From Rhizobium redzepovicii (GTDB lineage: Bacteria; Pseudomonadota; Alphaproteobacteria; Rhizobiales; Rhizobiaceae), in NCBI RefSeq assembly GCF_019793435.1, contig NZ_JAILYH010000004.1, positions 1 through 64,000 on the forward strand: a stretch of DNA of 64,000 nucleotides, written 5' to 3'. The notes below the pieces were generated by a model. It searched no databases. It saw only the letters and a list, made by a program, of their open reading frames with translations, and was not told the DNA's origin. Positions 40,767-49,690 of this stretch are shown here, in pieces (position 1 is the first letter of the stretch; the number at the start of each line of letters is the position of its first letter). Made by a program: the position numbers and the translations under genes.

Positions 40767-42713
40767 TCATTTTTTTAAATTGAAATCCTGCAGTCGAGCA
40801 GAATCTCGATCATGCCTCGCGTCGAGCAGCAGCCTGAGACGAGCCGACATCTCCGAAGCCGTATACGGCTTCTTCAGCCAGCCGGCGCCCGCTTCGATCT
40901 CCTTCTCCGCAGCATGAGGCTCCGAAAAGCCCGACGTGAGAAGAATTTTCACCGTCGGCCAGCGCTCGCGTACCCTTCGGGCCAGTTCGTCGCCGTTCAT
41001 CCCAGGCATGGCAACATCGGTGAACAGAAGCGCTACGTCATGCGCCGCCTCCAGCTCCTTCAACGCGTCGATCCCGTTCGTAGCTTCGATCACTGAATAG
41101 CCAAGCGTCTCCAGACGGCCGACCGTCACTCTGCGAACTCTCGCGTCGTCCTCGACCACCAGGATGGTTTCCGTGCCTCGAGACGGGGCGTCCTCGGCCC
41201 GCTGTTCGCCGGGAAGGGAATCTTTTCCGGCGTCGGCGCGTGGAAGGAAGAGGCGTACCGTTGTCCCCTCGCCAGGTTCGCTATAGAGCTGCAAGTGTCC
41301 TGCGGATTGCTTGGCGAAACCGTAGACCATGCTGAGCCCAAGTCCCGTTCCCGAACCCGTCGGCTTTGTTGTGAAGAACGGTTCGAAAGCACGTTCCATC
41401 ACCTCCGAGGTCATTCCAGTGCCCGTGTCTGTCACCGAAATGAGGACGTATTTGCCGGGGCGGATCGCCGGGTACATGCCGGCGTAGTCGGAGTCGATCT
41501 CGACGCCGGATATCTCGATCGCCAGGCGGCCGCCGGCAGGCATCGCGTCCCTGGCGTTGAGCGAAAGGTTGAGAAGCGCGCTCTGGAGCTGCGCCTTGTC
41601 CGCCATTGCGCTCAGCCGCCGTCCAGGAATGATCGTCCGGAGCTCGACGGAGTCGCCGAGCGTTCGCTGGACGAGGTCTGAAAACTCTCCAAGCAGGGCG
41701 CCGACGTCCAGCACCTTCGGTGCGAGAGCTTGCCGCCTTCCGAACGCCAGAAGCTGCGAGGTCAGTCTGGCGCCGTCGTCGGCCGCGGACTGCGCCTCGC
41801 GCAGCAGGGACAACTGCCCCGGCTCGGCCAGACGGGCCTCCAGCATTTCGAGGTTGCCGCTGATGACGGCGAGCAGATTGTTGAAGTCGTGGGCGAGCCC
41901 TCCAGTCAACTGGCCGACCGCCTCCATCTTCTGCGACTGCCGCAGCTCGGCTTCTATGCGGTGGCGGCTCGTGAGATCCCTTACGAAGCCCGTGAAGGTC
42001 CGCTTGCCGCCCACGATCGCCTCGCCGACCGAGAGCTCCATCGGAAAGGTGGTCCCGTTCTTTCTGAGACCGACGACCACGCGCCCATAGCCGATGATCC
42101 GGCGGCGCCCGGTCCGGATGTATGAATCCAAGTATCCGTCGTGCGCCTCCCGGTCGGGCGAGGGCATCAGCATGGAGACGTTCCGCCCGGTGGTCTCGTG
42201 CGCGGAGTAGCCGAAGAGTTTCTCCGCCGCAGCGCTGAAAGAAGCGATGACACCTCTGTCGTCTATGACGACCATTGCGTCTGGGACCGTATCAAGAATG
42301 GACTGGAGGTGAGCCTGTCGCTCCCGCAGTTCGTGCTCGACCTCCTGCATGAGTGTCACGTCGTTGTTGGACTGGACGATGAGCGTGTCAGGATCGCCAA
42401 GTTCGAGGAGGGTCCACCGTGTCACAATGGCCAGCCTGACACCGTCCTTCCGTCGGTGACCCACCTGACCGCTCCAAGATCCCTTGGTACGCACATTGGC
42501 TCGAATCTCCGCCACGTCTGCCGGAAATTGCGTATCCAGGAGCTCGTGCACCACCTTTCCTACAGCCTCCGTGGCGGACCATCCGTAGAGTTGCTCGCAG
42601 CCCGAGGTCCAGCGCTGGATGACGCCGTCCAAGCCGTGGACGATGAGGTTGGCCCCGTCGAATATGCGCACGATCCGGTCCAGGTCGGTTTCACTGGTAG
42701 CGTATTCCAGCAT
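40767..42713 (-). CDS. fixL: hybrid FixL: haem-PAS oxygen-sensing histidine kinase with receiver domain
   Basis: 648 aa, soluble. PAS-A (~15-120); PAS-B (~138-250) closely matching the FixL haem domain: LMPSPDREAHDGYL with proximal haem ligand H191, then GYGRVVVG with R211 at the position of the oxygen-signalling Arg, and TTFPMELSVGEA. HisKA/HATPase follow (phospho-acceptor H275 in GLAHDFNNLL; GTGLGLSMVYG) and a C-terminal receiver (~515-640, D566 in LLFTDVAMPG). This is the membrane-free hybrid FixL of Rhizobium etli/leguminosarum. The start overlaps the fixK stop by 23 bp, with TGGAG 7 nt upstream. Its expected partner is FxkR at 43549. Confidence 0.92.
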   Translation of the reverse strand: MLEYATSETDLDRIVRIFDGANLIVHGLDGVIQRWTSGCEQLYGWSATEAVGKVVHELLDTQFPADVAEIRANVRTKGSWSGQVGHRRKDGVRLAIVTRWTLLELGDPDTLIVQSNNDVTLMQEVEHELRERQAHLQSILDTVPDAMVVIDDRGVIASFSAAAEKLFGYSAHETTGRNVSMLMPSPDREAHDGYLDSYIRTGRRRIIGYGRVVVGLRKNGTTFPMELSVGEAIVGGKRTFTGFVRDLTSRHRIEAELRQSQKMEAVGQLTGGLAHDFNNLLAVISGNLEMLEARLAEPGQLSLLREAQSAADDGARLTSQLLAFGRRQALAPKVLDVGALLGEFSDLVQRTLGDSVELRTIIPGRRLSAMADKAQLQSALLNLSLNARDAMPAGGRLAIEISGVEIDSDYAGMYPAIRPGKYVLISVTDTGTGMTSEVMERAFEPFFTTKPTGSGTGLGLSMVYGFAKQSAGHLQLYSEPGEGTTVRLFLPRADAGKDSLPGEQRAEDAPSRGTETILVVEDDARVRRVTVGRLETLGYSVIEATNGIDALKELEAAHDVALLFTDVAMPGMNGDELARRVRERWPTVKILLTSGFSEPHAAEKEIEAGAGWLKKPYTASEMSARLRLLLDARHDRDSARLQDFNLKK

Positions 42714-43425
42714 AGCGTGCTCCAGAGTCTGTCTCTTCGAACTCGTCGTCCGGGTCTTCGTCGGCGGCGCGGGCCAGTGACGACCGGCTGGCAACCTTGA
42801 ACTGATGCTTGTCCGCAGGCAATAGTATGCTCTTGGCGACTAGCTTGGTAAGCGTCCTCGACACGGTCTCGATCGTCATGCCGAGATGGTCGGCGATGTC
42901 GGCGCGCACCATTGGCAGACTGATCGTCCGGCCGTCCCGCCCCTCGTTCCGCTCCAGCTGATGAAGAAGGAAGGTGCAGACACGCTGCTCGGCGTTCTTA
43001 TGCGACAGCAGGAGCATGTGGTCCTGTGCCGCCGAGATTTCGTCGCGAAGTTGCGACAGAAGCTGAAGCCGGAAATCAGGCACGAGTTGCAGTTCCTCTT
43101 CCAGCGTCCGCTTGTTCATCCGGGTGAAGGCCACGTCATCGATGGCCTCGCCTGCAAACATGTAGCGGTTGCGAAATGACAAGCCGACCAGGTCGCCCGC
43201 GCCAAGGAAACCGATGATGAGGCGGCGGCCGTCGGGAAGGAACCGGCATATGCGGACGTTCCCGCGGACGATGCGAAACACATGGCGGGCGGCGTCGCCC
43301 TCGAAGAAGATCGTGGTTCCCGACTGGGCAGTCTCGACGGTCTGGCGCATGAACAGGGGCGCGAAGTCGATCATTCCATGCGCCCGCGGCCGTTCGAGTG
43401 AATGGATGTTTGATACCGCTTGCAT
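42691..43425 (-). CDS. fixK: FixK-like Crp/Fnr-family activator
   Basis: 244 aa: cyclic-nucleotide-binding-like effector domain (residues ~25-145) and Crp-type HTH (~165-225). The recognition helix contains ETVSR (LGMTIETVSRTLTKL), the E-x-x-S-R pattern that reads TTGAT half-sites. The N-terminal Cys cluster of FNR is absent, so it does not sense oxygen through an Fe-S cluster; control would come from hFixL-FxkR. Co-transcribed with hFixL (23-bp overlap) and divergent from fxkR. Presumed activator of the FixK-type boxes across 32-58 kb. Confidence 0.9.
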   Translation of the reverse strand: MQAVSNIHSLERPRAHGMIDFAPLFMRQTVETAQSGTTIFFEGDAARHVFRIVRGNVRICRFLPDGRRLIIGFLGAGDLVGLSFRNRYMFAGEAIDDVAFTRMNKRTLEEELQLVPDFRLQLLSQLRDEISAAQDHMLLLSHKNAEQRVCTFLLHQLERNEGRDGRTISLPMVRADIADHLGMTIETVSRTLTKLVAKSILLPADKHQFKVASRSSLARAADEDPDDEFEETDSGARYAGIRYQ

Positions 43426-43515
43426 GTCGTGGCCTCCATCTGCCGTTGCTTGGCCTGGATTTGACCGAACCCTGATGACACCGGAATGCGAGAAGCGTAA
43501 GACTTGGTGCGATTG

Positions 43516-43531
43516 TGTAACAATCCGTAAC
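43516..43531 (-). promoter_or_regulatory. K-box (FxkR binding site candidate)
   Basis: On the minus strand GTTACG-GATT-GTTACA, one mismatch from the GTTACA-N4-GTTACA direct repeat (K-box) through which FxkR activates fixK in Rhizobium etli. It is 90 bp upstream of the fixK ATG and 17 bp before the fxkR ATG, so FxkR might also affect its own gene. Confidence 0.65.
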
Positions 43532-43548
43532 AGGCGAAGAAAGCCGGA

Positions 43549-44292
43549 ATGACGAGCGGAACTCTCAGGCGGACCCGCATACTTGTCGTGGACGACGATG
43601 TCCGGATTCAGAGAATGCTTGCGCAGTACCTCGGCGAGGAGGGATTCGACGTCGACGTGGCAGGCAGCAGCTCACAGATGCGCGCGAGAATGGCGGGCGC
43701 GAAATTCGACGCCGTCCTGCTCGACGTCGTCCTGCCGGGAGACTGTGACGGACTCCAACTCGCAAGGGAAATCCGTTCAGGTTCGGACGTCCCCATCATC
43801 ATGCTGTCCGGCCGCGACGATGTGATGGACCGCGTCGTCGGTCTGGAGGTCGGCGCGGACGACTATATTGGCAAGCCATTCCATCTCCGGGAGGTGCTCG
43901 CCCGCGTGAGGACGGTTCTGCGAAGACGAACAGTTTCAACCGAACCCGCACCCCCGGAAGAAGGCGTGCTCCGTTTCGCGGGATGGCGGCTTGACGTAGA
44001 ACGGAGAGCGGTGACCAACCCGGCCGGGGACGAAGTGGCGATGTCGACGGGGGAGTTCGACATGCTGCATGTATTCGCCACCCATGCCGGGCGCGTCATG
44101 ACCCGTGACATACTGATGGACTTGACGCACAAGCGTGGCCGCGACGGCTTCGACCGAACTATCGACGCGCTGATCGTGAGGCTGCGGCGCAAGATAGAGA
44201 CGGATCCGGCCAATCCTAGCCTGATTAAGTCCGTCCGCGGCGTCGGATATCTCTTTACAGCAAGGCCGGAGACGGCTTCTGGTCGATCCTGA
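43549..44292 (+). CDS. fxkR: FxkR-like OmpR-family response regulator
   Basis: 247 aa: receiver (residues ~10-122, phospho-acceptor D59 in AVLLDVVLPG, Lys in DDYIGKPF) and winged-helix DNA-binding domain (~140-240, ending RKIETDPANPSLIKSVRGVG). The OmpR type, divergent position to fixK-hFixL and K-box between them fit FxkR, the regulator that replaces FixJ in rhizobia with hybrid FixL. Alternative: an unrelated OmpR regulator; the K-box makes this less likely. Its 3' end overlaps the convergent gene at 44255 by 38 bp. Confidence 0.85.
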   Translation: MTSGTLRRTRILVVDDDVRIQRMLAQYLGEEGFDVDVAGSSSQMRARMAGAKFDAVLLDVVLPGDCDGLQLAREIRSGSDVPIIMLSGRDDVMDRVVGLEVGADDYIGKPFHLREVLARVRTVLRRRTVSTEPAPPEEGVLRFAGWRLDVERRAVTNPAGDEVAMSTGEFDMLHVFATHAGRVMTRDILMDLTHKRGRDGFDRTIDALIVRLRRKIETDPANPSLIKSVRGVGYLFTARPETASGRS

Positions 44293-44698
44293 ACATCAGG
44301 CCATGATCCCACCGGCGAAATCGGTCTTCGCTTTCCATCTCTGAGAAATCACCTGGAAACTGCGCCCAGAACCGCATGTAGTCGCATCCCGCCGATCGCC
44401 TTCGCAGCGAGGTGAACAGGAGGTCCGTGATGGTCACGTCGTCAATGACGCTCGCCACCGCGAAGATCGGCACGTCCATCAATCGTCCGGCGATCGGATG
44501 CGTGCCGATCCGGTAGACGGCCAGCCCACGCACATAACCTGCCGGATCCTTTAACGAGACGAGCGTCCACCGATCGGCGCTCGCCACCACTCGCGCCCAA
44601 TCGTCGGCAGAAAAGCACGGAGCCGCCACCTGAATCAGGCTGTAGGCGATCAGCGCATCGTCCAAGTGGAGCAGGTGGACGCAATATCCCGATGTCAT
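44255..44698 (-). CDS. hypothetical protein, possibly GNAT-like (147 aa)
   Basis: Starts MTSGYCVHLLHLDDALIAYS with GAGGAGG upstream. The layout CFSADDWARVVASADRWTLV, GLAVYRIGTHPIAGRLMDV and VTITDLLFTSLRRRSAGCDY resembles a degenerate acetyltransferase fold, but the acetyl-CoA loop (Q/RxxGxG/A) is not evident. Convergent with, and overlapping, fxkR. A weak FixK-type site (TTGTCCCAGGTCAA, 44755-44768) lies 57 bp upstream. Confidence 0.6.
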   Translation of the reverse strand: MTSGYCVHLLHLDDALIAYSLIQVAAPCFSADDWARVVASADRWTLVSLKDPAGYVRGLAVYRIGTHPIAGRLMDVPIFAVASVIDDVTITDLLFTSLRRRSAGCDYMRFWAQFPGDFSEMESEDRFRRWDHGLMFRIDQKPSPALL

Positions 44699-44810
44699 GG
44701 CGGCTTTCCTCCTCGATCGAGAGGAAATCTTCGCATGGTCCGGCAATTGGGGCCTTGTCCCAGGTCAATCCTCAGTCCGAGGAAACTCGAATGACAAAAG
44801 CCAGGGTGAT

Positions 44811-44824
44811 TTGATGGTGATCAA
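44811..44824. promoter_or_regulatory. FixK-type box (perfect) upstream of hsp20
   Basis: TTGATGGTGATCAA, perfect TTGAT-N4-ATCAA, 80 bp upstream of ATG 44905. Confidence 0.65.
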
Positions 44825-44904
44825 AGACTGAGATTGCAATGGACTGTTCTATGTACGCGTCGCCGCCTGTGAACGACGGTATTCTTGAGAGAAGGAGAAT
44901 GACA

Positions 44905-45414
44905 ATGGCAGACTCTTCAACGAAACTTTCCGTTAAGACCGAAGCAAGGCCGGCGGCCCCCGCCGACCGCTGGTGGCCCCTCGACAGCCTCCGGTCCGAG
45001 ATCGACCGCGTGTTCAACGACTTCGGGAGCCCGTCGATTTTCGACCGGGCCTTCAGCAGGATGCCGGCCGCGTTCTCGCGCGGCATGCTCGCCGTCGATC
45101 TCGTTGAATCCGACAAAGCCTTCGAGCTGTCGGCCGAGCTTCCAGGCGTCGACGCCAAGGATCTTGACATCACGCTCGCCGACGGTGTGCTCACCATCAA
45201 GGGCGAGAAGAACGAGGCCAAGGAAGAGAAGGAAAAGGACTATTACCTCTCCGAACGGCGCTACGGGTCGTTCCACCGAAGCCTGGAATTGCCGCGCGGC
45301 GTGGACAGCGAGAAGATCGAGGCAAAGTTCTCCAACGGCGTTCTCAAGGTGACGCTGCCGAAGACACCCGAGCGGCAGCAAAACAGCAAGAAGATCACGG
45401 TGAAGGCGGCCTGA
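44905..45414 (+). CDS. Hsp20/alpha-crystallin small heat-shock protein (169 aa)
   Basis: ATP-independent holdase chaperone. The alpha-crystallin domain spans about residues 55-150 (VDLVESDKAFELSAELPGVD; GVLTIKGEKNEAKEE; FSNGVLKVTLPKT), with C-terminal KKITVKAA in place of the usual IxI motif. The start is ATG 44905 because AAGGAG is 7 nt away; ATG 44899 would be 1 nt away. Followed by a strong terminator. FixK-type box upstream. Confidence 0.92.
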   Translation: MADSSTKLSVKTEARPAAPADRWWPLDSLRSEIDRVFNDFGSPSIFDRAFSRMPAAFSRGMLAVDLVESDKAFELSAELPGVDAKDLDITLADGVLTIKGEKNEAKEEKEKDYYLSERRYGSFHRSLELPRGVDSEKIEAKFSNGVLKVTLPKTPERQQNSKKITVKAA

Positions 45415-45465
45415 CGGTCAACCCTCCGCTACGCCGAGGGGGTGGCGCGTACGGTGGGGCGCGGA

Positions 45466-45494
45466 GAGGGAGGGGCGGGCCCCTCCCTCTTTTT
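45466..45494 (+). terminator. rho-independent terminator of hsp20
   Basis: GAGGGAGGGG (45466-45475), CGGG loop, CCCCTCCCTC (45480-45489), then TTTTT: perfect 10-bp stem with T-tract, 51 bp after the hsp20 stop. Confidence 0.85.
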
Positions 45495-46141
45495 CAGTTG
45501 ATGCGGATGTGGTTCTCGACGGCGGCAACGCCTGGTACGGACCAGGCCGTCCGCTCGGCGACGCCGCGCTCGTGCCAGGCGCGCACGCCCCCTTCGAGAA
45601 CGACCTTGTCGTCCTGAACCTTGACCGTGATCCCTCCAGCGTCGACTTCGGCACTCCGTTTCAGGGCGTCCTCGATCCGACGGCGGACGTCCGGCACCGT
45701 CGGGCACGGCCGTATCGTCAGCAGATTGATGACGCCGACCACGCCGCCGAGCTTCCTGACGGCATGTTCGGCGGCAGTCCTCTGAAACCGCCAGCGCACT
45801 TCGCCCGACAACGTGACCCAGCCGCTCTCGACCTTTACATGCACCGATCCCTCCGGGAGCGCCGTGTTCCAGGCGATGATGTCGATCGCCCGCGATGCTA
45901 TCTGGTCGTCCGCATGCTGCTTGTGACCGACGCGCCGCACCTCGATCTCTACAGCCACCGCCCGGACGCCCTTCATCCGCGCCGCGACGTCTTCCGCTGT
46001 CAGCTTTTCCGCGTAGGTCGACACATGACCGGAGAGGGTCGCAATGCCATCTTCCACCGAGACCCCGATATGGGCGGCGTCGATGCTGGGTTCGAACGCC
46101 AGCTCGTCGAGTATGTCCTGTTGGATTGCCAAGTCCGTCAT
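45494..46141 (-). CDS. triple BON-domain protein, paralogue (215 aa)
   Basis: Three BON repeats as in the gene at 39852; both start with (Q)xDILDE(M/L)-FEPSIDAA-IGV. AGGAGG precedes ATG 46141; an earlier in-frame start is rejected. Cytoplasmic; a role in osmotic, potassium or envelope stress is possible. The upstream FixK-type box (46213-46226) suggests co-regulation with its paralogue. The duplication within 6 kb suggests local gene amplification. Confidence 0.88.
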   Translation of the reverse strand: MTDLAIQQDILDELAFEPSIDAAHIGVSVEDGIATLSGHVSTYAEKLTAEDVAARMKGVRAVAVEIEVRRVGHKQHADDQIASRAIDIIAWNTALPEGSVHVKVESGWVTLSGEVRWRFQRTAAEHAVRKLGGVVGVINLLTIRPCPTVPDVRRRIEDALKRSAEVDAGGITVKVQDDKVVLEGGVRAWHERGVAERTAWSVPGVAAVENHIRIN

Positions 46142-46212
46142 TTTTACCTCCTGTTGGGTTCCGAAGCGCGTTGGCCTCGTGGGGTATGATGCGCCATCCA
46201 AAATTATTGGCT

Positions 46213-46226
46213 TTGCGCTTGGTCAA
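46213..46226. promoter_or_regulatory. FixK-type box for the BON paralogue
   Basis: TTGCGCTTGGTCAA (minus strand TTGACCAAGCGCAA), fits TTG(A/C)-N6-(T/G)CAA; 72 bp upstream of ATG 46141. Confidence 0.5.
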
Positions 46227-46289
46227 TCGAACCTGGCGGTGGCCTGCATCACCCCCAAATTGCGGATCAGGCGAGCCGCGAACGGGTCT

Positions 46290-46303
46290 TTGACCTTCGT
46301 CAA
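46290..46303. promoter_or_regulatory. FixK-type box for the nuclease-ackA operon
   Basis: TTGACCTTCGTCAA, TTGA-N6-TCAA; 53 bp upstream of ATG 46356. Confidence 0.55.
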
Positions 46304-46355
46304 CGTGGTTTCGTCCGGAGTGCCTTAAAGTACCCGACAACACATAGGAGCTGTC

Positions 46356-47990
46356 ATGGCCAATCCGATCCTTCACTTCCATGGCGCCGCTGGGTCGGTG
46401 ACCGGATCGTGCTTCCTTTTAGAGAGCGGTGACACACGCATTCTCATCGACTGTGGAATGTTCCAGGGCTCGAAGTCGGAGAAGGAACTCAACTACAAAC
46501 CATTTCCCTTCGAGCCGTCGCGGATCGACGCCGTGCTACTCACACACGCGCACATCGACCACTCGGGGCTGCTTCCGAAGCTTGCGAACGCGGGATATGC
46601 CGGGCCAATCTTTGCAACGGCAGCAACCATCGACCTTTGCACGATCATGCTGCAGGATTCGGGTCACATCCAGGAGTCGGAGGTCCGGCAGCTCAATCGA
46701 AGGAATCGGAGAAGGGCGCGAGAGACGGTGGAGCCCGTCTATACCGCCGACGACGCCCGCAGAATGCTGCCGCAGTTCATTGCCGTCGAGTACGGTGAGT
46801 GGCGGGAGACCGTTGGCGGCGTGAAGTTCCGTTATTGGAATGCTGGACACCTGATGGGTTCCGCATCGATCGAAGTCGAGGCGCCAGGCGCCGACGGGGC
46901 GACGAGATCTTTGTTCTCCGGCGACGTCGGCGCGAGCAACAAATTGTTCGAAAACCTCCCTCGGGCACCTTCAGATGTCGATTACCTCATCTGCGAAAGC
47001 ACATACGGAGACCGTGAAAGGGAAGAATACGCTCTGAAAGATCGACGGGACCGGCTGCGCGAAGTAGTCGCGACTTCGAACAGCCCCAGCGGGGTTCTTC
47101 TGATTCCCTCCTTCGCCGTCGAGAGGACGCAGGAGGTGCTGACTGACCTCGTGGCCCTCATGGACGAAGGAGAGGTGCCACGGTGCCCTATCATGATAGA
47201 CTCGCCGCTCGCGTCGAGAGCGACCGAGGCATTCAAGAAGCATGCGGCGGACCTCGGTCACGGCAAGGCGTTCCTTCGCGCGCTTAACGCTCAAAACGTG
47301 CGCTTCACGGAGACTGCCGAGCAGTCGAAGGCGCTCGATCTCGTCCGGGGCTTTCACATCATCATTGCGGCAAGCGGAATGTGCGAGGCAGGGCGGATTC
47401 GCCACCGCCTGAAGAACTGGCTCTGGCGGCCGGAGTGCACTGTGCTGTTCGTCGGGTTCCAGGCGGCGGGGACGCTTGGCCGTATCCTGCAGGAGGGCGC
47501 TACCGATATCCGCATCCAGGGCGAGGAGATTCACGTCTGCGCCAGGATGGCCACGCTCGACGCCTACAGCGGACACGCGGATGCAAGCGAACTGGATGCG
47601 TGGGTTGCCGAGCGGGAGCCGATCCGGAACGCAGTCTTCCTTGTCCATGGAGAGGAGCGCGCTCGTGAAGCGATGTCCGCGCGTCTCTCGAAGCAAGTTT
47701 CGGCAAAGGTCGTCTGCCCGTCGCTGGATGATGCCTACGAGCTTTCACCGGCGGGTGCACGCCTCATCGAAGACACGAGGCCCGCACGTATCAAGCCGGT
47801 CGTGCCCGGCAAGCCAGACTGGAACAACGACTATCAGCGGTTCGTTCTGGACCTGTCCGATCGTCTGAAATCCGTCGCCGACGAGAAGGGTCGCGCGGTC
47901 GTGCTGCGCAGGCTTCGACGCGCACTGGACCCGGACGAAGTTTCGGCTGCCGAAGGGAGGAGAGACGGCAATGTTGATCATGGATCGTGA
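46356..47990 (+). CDS. metallo-beta-lactamase/beta-CASP RNA-processing nuclease family protein (544 aa)
   Basis: RNase J/CPSF-like fold. Zinc motif THAHIDHSG (HxHxDH) near residue 65; beta-CASP insertion and SGMCEAGRIRHRL, GFQAAGTLGR, and C-terminal YSGHADASELDAW (His motif C). Family members (COG1236-like) act as RNA exo/endonucleases; substrate here unknown. First gene of an operon with a 117-aa gene and acetate kinase (overlaps of 20 and 8 bp). The FixK-type box upstream suggests RNA turnover or processing at low oxygen. Confidence 0.9.
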   Translation: MANPILHFHGAAGSVTGSCFLLESGDTRILIDCGMFQGSKSEKELNYKPFPFEPSRIDAVLLTHAHIDHSGLLPKLANAGYAGPIFATAATIDLCTIMLQDSGHIQESEVRQLNRRNRRRARETVEPVYTADDARRMLPQFIAVEYGEWRETVGGVKFRYWNAGHLMGSASIEVEAPGADGATRSLFSGDVGASNKLFENLPRAPSDVDYLICESTYGDREREEYALKDRRDRLREVVATSNSPSGVLLIPSFAVERTQEVLTDLVALMDEGEVPRCPIMIDSPLASRATEAFKKHAADLGHGKAFLRALNAQNVRFTETAEQSKALDLVRGFHIIIAASGMCEAGRIRHRLKNWLWRPECTVLFVGFQAAGTLGRILQEGATDIRIQGEEIHVCARMATLDAYSGHADASELDAWVAEREPIRNAVFLVHGEERAREAMSARLSKQVSAKVVCPSLDDAYELSPAGARLIEDTRPARIKPVVPGKPDWNNDYQRFVLDLSDRLKSVADEKGRAVVLRRLRRALDPDEVSAAEGRRDGNVDHGS

Positions 47991-48324
47991 CTGCAAGCGC
48001 GGCGGAGAACGCTTCGCGATACCGACCCAGGGTGAGGTGCAAGGCAAGCTTACCGTCCTGGAGGTCGTCGCTATAACCTGCCTGAGGGAGGTTCTCGCTT
48101 CGAAGAATGCCTTTGCGGTCGCTGCGTTAAAGAAGAAGGTCTTGCGGGCCATGAAGGAGCAGTGCGCGCCGTTCGGTCTGTCGTCGGAAGACGAGACGTC
48201 CGTCCTCGAGTACGCATGCGAGTTCTTCGAAGAGGCAAGCAAGGAGGCAGCCAGGCAAGGCGCAACGAAGGTGGCTGCGAAGTCTGCTGGGACGGCACGC
48301 TCCAGGGCTTCGGGCCATGGATAG
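47971..48324 (+). CDS. hypothetical protein (117 aa)
   Basis: Starts MLIMDRDCKRGGERFAIPTQ; mainly helical (LEVVAITCLREVLASKNAFA), with an Ala/Lys-rich C-terminus. Not recognised. GGAGG precedes the ATG, and the gene overlaps both the nuclease (20 bp) and ackA (8 bp), so it is translationally coupled inside the operon. It could be an accessory subunit of either neighbour. Confidence 0.65.
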   Translation: MLIMDRDCKRGGERFAIPTQGEVQGKLTVLEVVAITCLREVLASKNAFAVAALKKKVLRAMKEQCAPFGLSSEDETSVLEYACEFFEEASKEAARQGATKVAAKSAGTARSRASGHG

Positions 48325-49489
48325 GGTTGCCGTCACTTTCAACGCCGGGTCCTCCAGCCTCAAGGTCGGCGTCTTCAGCCTGAAGGACGGTCGAGCACTC
48401 CGGCTGGGAGGTGGTATTGCCACGCTCGGGGACCAGCCAAGGTTCACCTTGCGATTTTCTGGCGGGGACGAGGCTGTCGATCTTCCGTCCAGTACAGAGA
48501 TCGACGCGCGGCTGGTATTGCAGGTCGTCGATTGCATTGTCCGCAGAGGATTCGACCCCGTGGTGGCCGGCCATCGAATCGTCCACGGCGGACAGGTCTT
48601 CGATGGCCCCGTTCTTCTGGAGCCAGACGTCGTCCTCAGAATGGAACACCTGACGCATCTCGCGCCGGTGCACCTTCCTCCGGCGCTTGCGATCGTTCGC
48701 GCCGTCCGGAGTGCATATCCGGACATACCGCAGACTGCGTCGTTCGATACCGCATTCCATTCGTCGCAGAGCAGTCTTGCCGCGCGGCTCGCCATTCCCA
48801 GAGAGCTGCACGACGCCGGGGTCCGCAGATACGGCTTCCACGGACTTTCCTATAAGTACGTCGCCGGCGAGCTCAGGAAACACGATCCAGACCTGGCCGC
48901 CGGCCGTATCATCTGCGCGCATCTTGGAAGCGACGCGAGCCTTTGCGGAATGGTCGACGGCGTGAGCATAGACACCAGCATGGGCTTCTCCCCGCTGGGC
49001 GGAGTTCCGATGTCGACCCGGCCGGGGTCGCTCGATCCCGGCGCTGTCGTCCACCTTCTGCGCAACAATTTCCACGACGCAGACAGCCTCGAGGATTTCC
49101 TTCACCACCGTTGCGGGCTACTCGGCGTCTCCGGGAAAAGCGGTGACGTCCGGGTCCTGCTGGAGGACTTCAATCCGGCGTCCAGGGAAGCCCTCGACCT
49201 CTTCTGCTTCAGGATCGCCGGCGAGATAGGAAGGCTTGCCGTCTCTCTAGGCGGGGTGGACGCCGTCGTCTTCACCGCCGGCGTCGGCGAGCATCAATCG
49301 GAAATACGCAGTGGCGTCGCGCACCATCTGGGTTGGCTGGGTCTCTCGTTGAGCGAGCCCGCGAACAAGATGAATGCTACCGTAATCAGCGCGAGGGAAA
49401 GCGAAATCGTCGCCCTTGTCATTCCGACCAACGAGGAACAAGTCATCGCCGAAGAAGCGATCGCAGTCATCAGCCGGCACAGGCTTTAA
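48317..49489 (+). CDS. ackA: acetate kinase
   Basis: 390 aa. Makes ATP and acetate from acetyl phosphate. N-terminal phosphate motif VTFNAGSSSLKVG; GHRIVHGG (conserved Arg/His), ASFDTAFHSS, RRYGFHGLSYKYVAGEL, and C-terminal VFTAGVGEHQSEIR. In many rhizobia ackA is followed by phosphoketolase, which supplies acetyl phosphate; here only a decayed remnant of that gene remains (49499). AckA could still use acetyl phosphate from another source. Confidence 0.95.
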   Translation: MDRVAVTFNAGSSSLKVGVFSLKDGRALRLGGGIATLGDQPRFTLRFSGGDEAVDLPSSTEIDARLVLQVVDCIVRRGFDPVVAGHRIVHGGQVFDGPVLLEPDVVLRMEHLTHLAPVHLPPALAIVRAVRSAYPDIPQTASFDTAFHSSQSSLAARLAIPRELHDAGVRRYGFHGLSYKYVAGELRKHDPDLAAGRIICAHLGSDASLCGMVDGVSIDTSMGFSPLGGVPMSTRPGSLDPGAVVHLLRNNFHDADSLEDFLHHRCGLLGVSGKSGDVRVLLEDFNPASREALDLFCFRIAGEIGRLAVSLGGVDAVVFTAGVGEHQSEIRSGVAHHLGWLGLSLSEPANKMNATVISARESEIVALVIPTNEEQVIAEEAIAVISRHRL

Positions 49490-49498
49490 GGGTCGAAC

Positions 49499-49690
49499 AT
49501 GTTTGAACATAGCAGCCCACCGCCGACCGAGCGCGAACTCGAACTCATCGACCGCCAACTTCTGCGCGAGCCGCATCGGCCGGAACAAATCAAGCCCCGC
49601 CTTCTCGGACATTGGGAACGACGCCCGGCCTCAACTTCATCTACGCCCATCTCAACCGCGTCACCACCCGCTCTAGCGTGACCGCGGCGA
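49499..49690 (+). pseudogene. N-terminal remnant of phosphoketolase gene, frameshifted
   Basis: Reads MFEHSSPPPTERELELIDRQ then LLREPHRPEQIKPRLLGHW, matching the start of xylulose-5-P/fructose-6-P phosphoketolase (normally [21 protein letters not shown]). Exactly after the Trp one base is missing; in the +1 frame [15 protein letters not shown] continues. Homology ends around 49675, just before the convergent PKS gene. Only ~50 of ~790 residues remain, so it is a dead remnant. Confidence 0.75.
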
